From Gp6-AA40 sp036274155 (lineage in GTDB: Bacteria > Acidobacteriota > Vicinamibacteria > Vicinamibacterales > UBA2999): 64,000 bases of DNA. The position numbers and the translations under genes were made by a program. Numbering within the stretch: position 1 is the stretch's first letter; each line of letters begins with the position of its first letter. The DNA lies in the NCBI GenBank assembly GCA_036274155.1, contig DASUGH010000056.1:1-64000 (forward strand), in the 5' to 3' direction. Below are positions 61,877 to 64,000 of this stretch, piece after piece. The notes beneath the pieces were generated by a model. The model was not told the origin of the DNA. It made no database searches and saw only the letters and a list, made by a program, of their open reading frames with translations.

Positions 61877-63730
61877 ATGAGAACACCCTTCGTCATTGCG
61901 CTGATGCTGCTGGGATGTGCCAGCGCCCGACCGGCAACTGCGCAGACGGTGCCTCGCTTCGAAGCGGGCCCGTGCGCGATCCGGCCGGGCGACTGGGCAC
62001 AGAACGTCCGACTGGAATGCGGCGCGCTCGTCGTCGCGATGGATCGGCAGCATCCCGAGCTCAAACAGCTGCGACTCGCGGTCGCCATACTTCATCCCGG
62101 ACAGCGGCCATCAGAGCCTCCGCTCGTGCTCCTCCATGGCGGTCCCGCAGGGCCGGGCGGTCTGCGCGCCGATCCCATGGCGCTTGCGGTTCGCTGGTCT
62201 TCCGCCCTGAACCGCGACATTGTCGTCTACGACCAGCGCGGCGCCGGCTTCTCGGAGCCCGAACTGTGTCCGGAGGCGGCGGCACAGGCGCTGCAGCAGC
62301 GCACCGAAGCGTCGGCGCGCGAACGGGAACGCGGTTGGAATGAAGCGGCCGATCGCTGTGTGGCCGATCTGAAGCGCGACGACCTCGATCCGCACTTCTT
62401 CAACAGCCGCGTGAACGCGGAAGATCTCATCGATCTGCGCAGGACGCTCGGCTACGAATCGTGGGATGTGTTCGGCGTCTCCTACGGTGCGCGGCTGGCG
62501 CAGGAGGTGATGAAGCGCGATGGGCGAGCGGTACACAGCGCGATTCTCGCCAGTCCCTTGATACCTGGCGTCGCCAAAGCCGAAGATGCGCTGTCGGTCC
62601 AGCGCGCGATCGACCGCGTCTTCGAGGAATGCGCCGCACAGACGGCGTGTCGCAGCGCTTTTCCTGCTCCTGAGCAGGACCTCGTCGAGTTGTACAGGGA
62701 ACTGAATGCCACGCCGATGGAAGTGGTCGTCGAGCGTGGGAATGCGCGGATCCCGGTCGTTCTCGATGGACGCCGTTTCGTTTCGGATCTCGTCGGCCGC
62801 TTTTCGGTGAGACAGCTCAATCGATTGCCGCTGTTGCTGCACGAATTTCGGCGAGGCGATCGCACCGCCGCGGCACGGCTGCTGGTCGCCGATGGATTGG
62901 GCCCGAACGTGGCCAACAACGCACTGACGAATCTGGTGACGTGCTACGACATCGCCGGTACACCCGCATACCGGATGGCCCTCGACAACGTCAACAAGAC
63001 GCTGAAGGAACCGTTTCGGCAGCTCGTGGTCCCCACCGAGATGTGCAGCCACTTCCTGCAGCGATATGCCGATGCCGCCGAGCACGAATTCGTCCGCAGT
63101 GACATCCCGACGCTCATTCTGACGAATCAGTTCGACGACCGGACTCCCACCGACCACGGTCGCCGAATCGCGGCGTCGCTCTCACACGTGTATCAGTTCG
63201 AGCTGCCGGCGCTCGGCCACGCTGAGACGCCGGCGGGATGTTTCGACGCGATTGTCCACAGCTTCCTGAAGAACCCCGATCGCCAACCGGACGGCGGATG
63301 CGTGGCGGCGATGCCGCGTCTGACGTTCGAGGCCCGCCGCCTCGAGCGGCCGATGCTGTTCTTCGCGATTGGCAGCACCGATTCCGCGCTCACGCCTTTC
63401 GCGGGCACGTGGGATGCGGCCTTTCCCAACGCGCCGCGTCCGTTCACGTTTTCGCTGACGATCGCGAACGGCCGGGTCTCCGGCAGTGTGACGGCCGGGG
63501 GCGGGGCGTTGAACCTTCCGGTGGTCGAAGGCGCCGCCGACCAGCGCACCCTGATGTTCAAGGTGAACAGTCCCGACGGCGGGCGCGTGATCACCTTCAC
63601 CGGCAGCGTCGACGGCGACACCATTTCCTTCCAGCGCGATGTGCTGCTTCCACCAGGGGCCGATCCAGGTGGGAATGCGTTATGGGGAACGACCGGGCCG
63701 CGCACGTTCACCGCGCAGCGCGCGCGATGA
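61877..63730 (+). CDS. Exported alpha/beta hydrolase (proline-iminopeptidase-like) with C-terminal beta domain
   Basis: The ATG at 61877 has GAGG 7 nt upstream and gives 617 residues with a signal peptide/lipobox-like start (VIALMLLGCASA). The hydrolase has the oxyanion-site HGGPAGPG, IVVYDQRGAGFSEP, the nucleophile elbow GVSYGARL (Ser 202), DRTPTDHG with the acidic residue, and LGHAETP with the catalytic His; the lid and TAP-like C-terminal part (PTLILTNQFDDRTP) fit tripeptidyl-aminopeptidase-type relatives. An extra ~110-residue beta domain (FAGTWDAAFPN...FTFSLTIANGRVSGSV...FTGSVDGDTISF) is attached at the end. It is probably periplasmic and releases N-terminal residues from peptides or cleaves small esters. 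Confidence 0.88.
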   Translation: MRTPFVIALMLLGCASARPATAQTVPRFEAGPCAIRPGDWAQNVRLECGALVVAMDRQHPELKQLRLAVAILHPGQRPSEPPLVLLHGGPAGPGGLRADPMALAVRWSSALNRDIVVYDQRGAGFSEPELCPEAAAQALQQRTEASARERERGWNEAADRCVADLKRDDLDPHFFNSRVNAEDLIDLRRTLGYESWDVFGVSYGARLAQEVMKRDGRAVHSAILASPLIPGVAKAEDALSVQRAIDRVFEECAAQTACRSAFPAPEQDLVELYRELNATPMEVVVERGNARIPVVLDGRRFVSDLVGRFSVRQLNRLPLLLHEFRRGDRTAAARLLVADGLGPNVANNALTNLVTCYDIAGTPAYRMALDNVNKTLKEPFRQLVVPTEMCSHFLQRYADAAEHEFVRSDIPTLILTNQFDDRTPTDHGRRIAASLSHVYQFELPALGHAETPAGCFDAIVHSFLKNPDRQPDGGCVAAMPRLTFEARRLERPMLFFAIGSTDSALTPFAGTWDAAFPNAPRPFTFSLTIANGRVSGSVTAGGGALNLPVVEGAADQRTLMFKVNSPDGGRVITFTGSVDGDTISFQRDVLLPPGADPGGNALWGTTGPRTFTAQRAR

Positions 63731-64000
63731 ATGGACGAGTGTGACCCGACGAGTGACGTTGGAAGCAGATGCCGCTTCTCCGCGGGCGTAGCGTCTGCGA
63801 ATTTCCGCGTTCCTGCTGTTGGACCCGAGATGATGCCGGCGATGGCCTGCTCTCCCATGCCGCCGGATGCCGTACCGTGACTACCTTGCGCAAAGCTTCC
63901 AGCGGATCCACGCCAGATGCCCGCCGAGCCGGCAACCAGCTCGCCACCGCCGCCACCGCTGTAAGCAGCAGCGGAACAGCCGCGAACGTGACCGGATCGA
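63708..64000 (-). CDS. ADOP permease, C-terminal part (runs off right edge)
   Basis: The minus strand enters the window with DPVTFAAVPLLLTAVAAVASWLPARRASGVDPLEALRKV, the final membrane helix and LPARRASxVDPxEALR tail of ADOP/MacB-like permeases. The frame continues another ~40 residues beyond the usual end and overlaps the 3' end of the convergent hydrolase by 23 bp, so the normal stop may have been lost. Only the C-terminal ~97 residues are in view. It is the third permease of this family in 15 kb. Confidence 0.75.
   Translation of the reverse strand, partial: DPVTFAAVPLLLTAVAAVASWLPARRASGVDPLEALRKVVTVRHPAAWESRPSPASSRVQQQERGNSQTLRPRRSGICFQRHSSGHTRPFIARAAR

Overview
The window is a high-GC chromosomal segment that looks like Acidobacteriota, most likely Vicinamibacteria-like. 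This is inferred from gene families, not from a marker gene. The supporting families are large orphan MacB-like permeases of the ADOP type behind PadR regulators, serine/threonine kinases with C-terminal WD40/TolB-like or RDD modules, many exported proteins with Gly/Arg/Ala-rich linkers, several PQQ-type propeller enzymes, and a B12-dependent ribonucleotide reductase. No tRNA, rRNA, CRISPR array, insertion sequence, prophage or replication origin was seen.

Layout. 1-8.4 kb: a truncated SDR oxidoreductase, a degenerate ADP-ribosylglycohydrolase, zinc-ribbon and hypothetical proteins, a LigM-type tetrahydrofolate-dependent O-demethylase homologue, two lipoproteins (one DUF1684) and mutM. 8.4-12.6 kb: an ECF sigma factor, a small membrane protein and a very large kinase-RDD-pseudokinase-RDD protein whose frame is broken by one amber codon. 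12.7-18.2 kb: a PEBP-like protein, a PadR/membrane-protein pair, nrdJ with a strong promoter, an NrdR-like box and a ~195-nt leader, and a candidate structured RNA with its own terminator. 18.2-23.4 kb: an NtrB/NtrC-type two-component system with a lipoprotein, and a CPBP protease. 23.4-33.4 kb: an envelope-assembly cluster (TamB, a BamA/TamA-like Omp85 protein, a SurA-like chaperone) behind biotin carboxylase and its biotin carrier. 33.6-42.8 kb: a haem-binding propeller protein, a nucleotidyltransferase toxin-antitoxin-like pair, a membrane glycosyltransferase-like protein, a cytochrome c, an amidohydrolase, a PQQ alcohol dehydrogenase with a lanthanide-type signature, and a DUF4097 protein. 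43.2-46.5 kb: a translationally coupled dapC-dapD-dapE lysine/peptidoglycan operon. 46.5-49.7 kb: DUF1801, vapBC and a graveyard of gene remnants. 49.7-64 kb: an ADOP permease fused to a GAF and SpoIIE/RsbU-type phosphatase under PadR control, an S41 protease, a PQQ sugar dehydrogenase, a second PadR/ADOP pair with an amber-interrupted PadR, an NTF2-like protein, an alpha/beta hydrolase, and the tail of a third ADOP permease.

The most unusual items are the ADOP-GAF-SpoIIE fusion, the double-RDD kinase with an amber codon in its activation segment, a second amber-interrupted gene (PadR), the unassigned structured RNA beside nrdJ, the inactivated ADP-ribosylglycohydrolase fold, and repeated promoters whose -10 element lies only 6-11 nt before the start codon, which implies leaderless mRNAs.

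All family assignments come from reading translated sequence by eye. No database search was possible.
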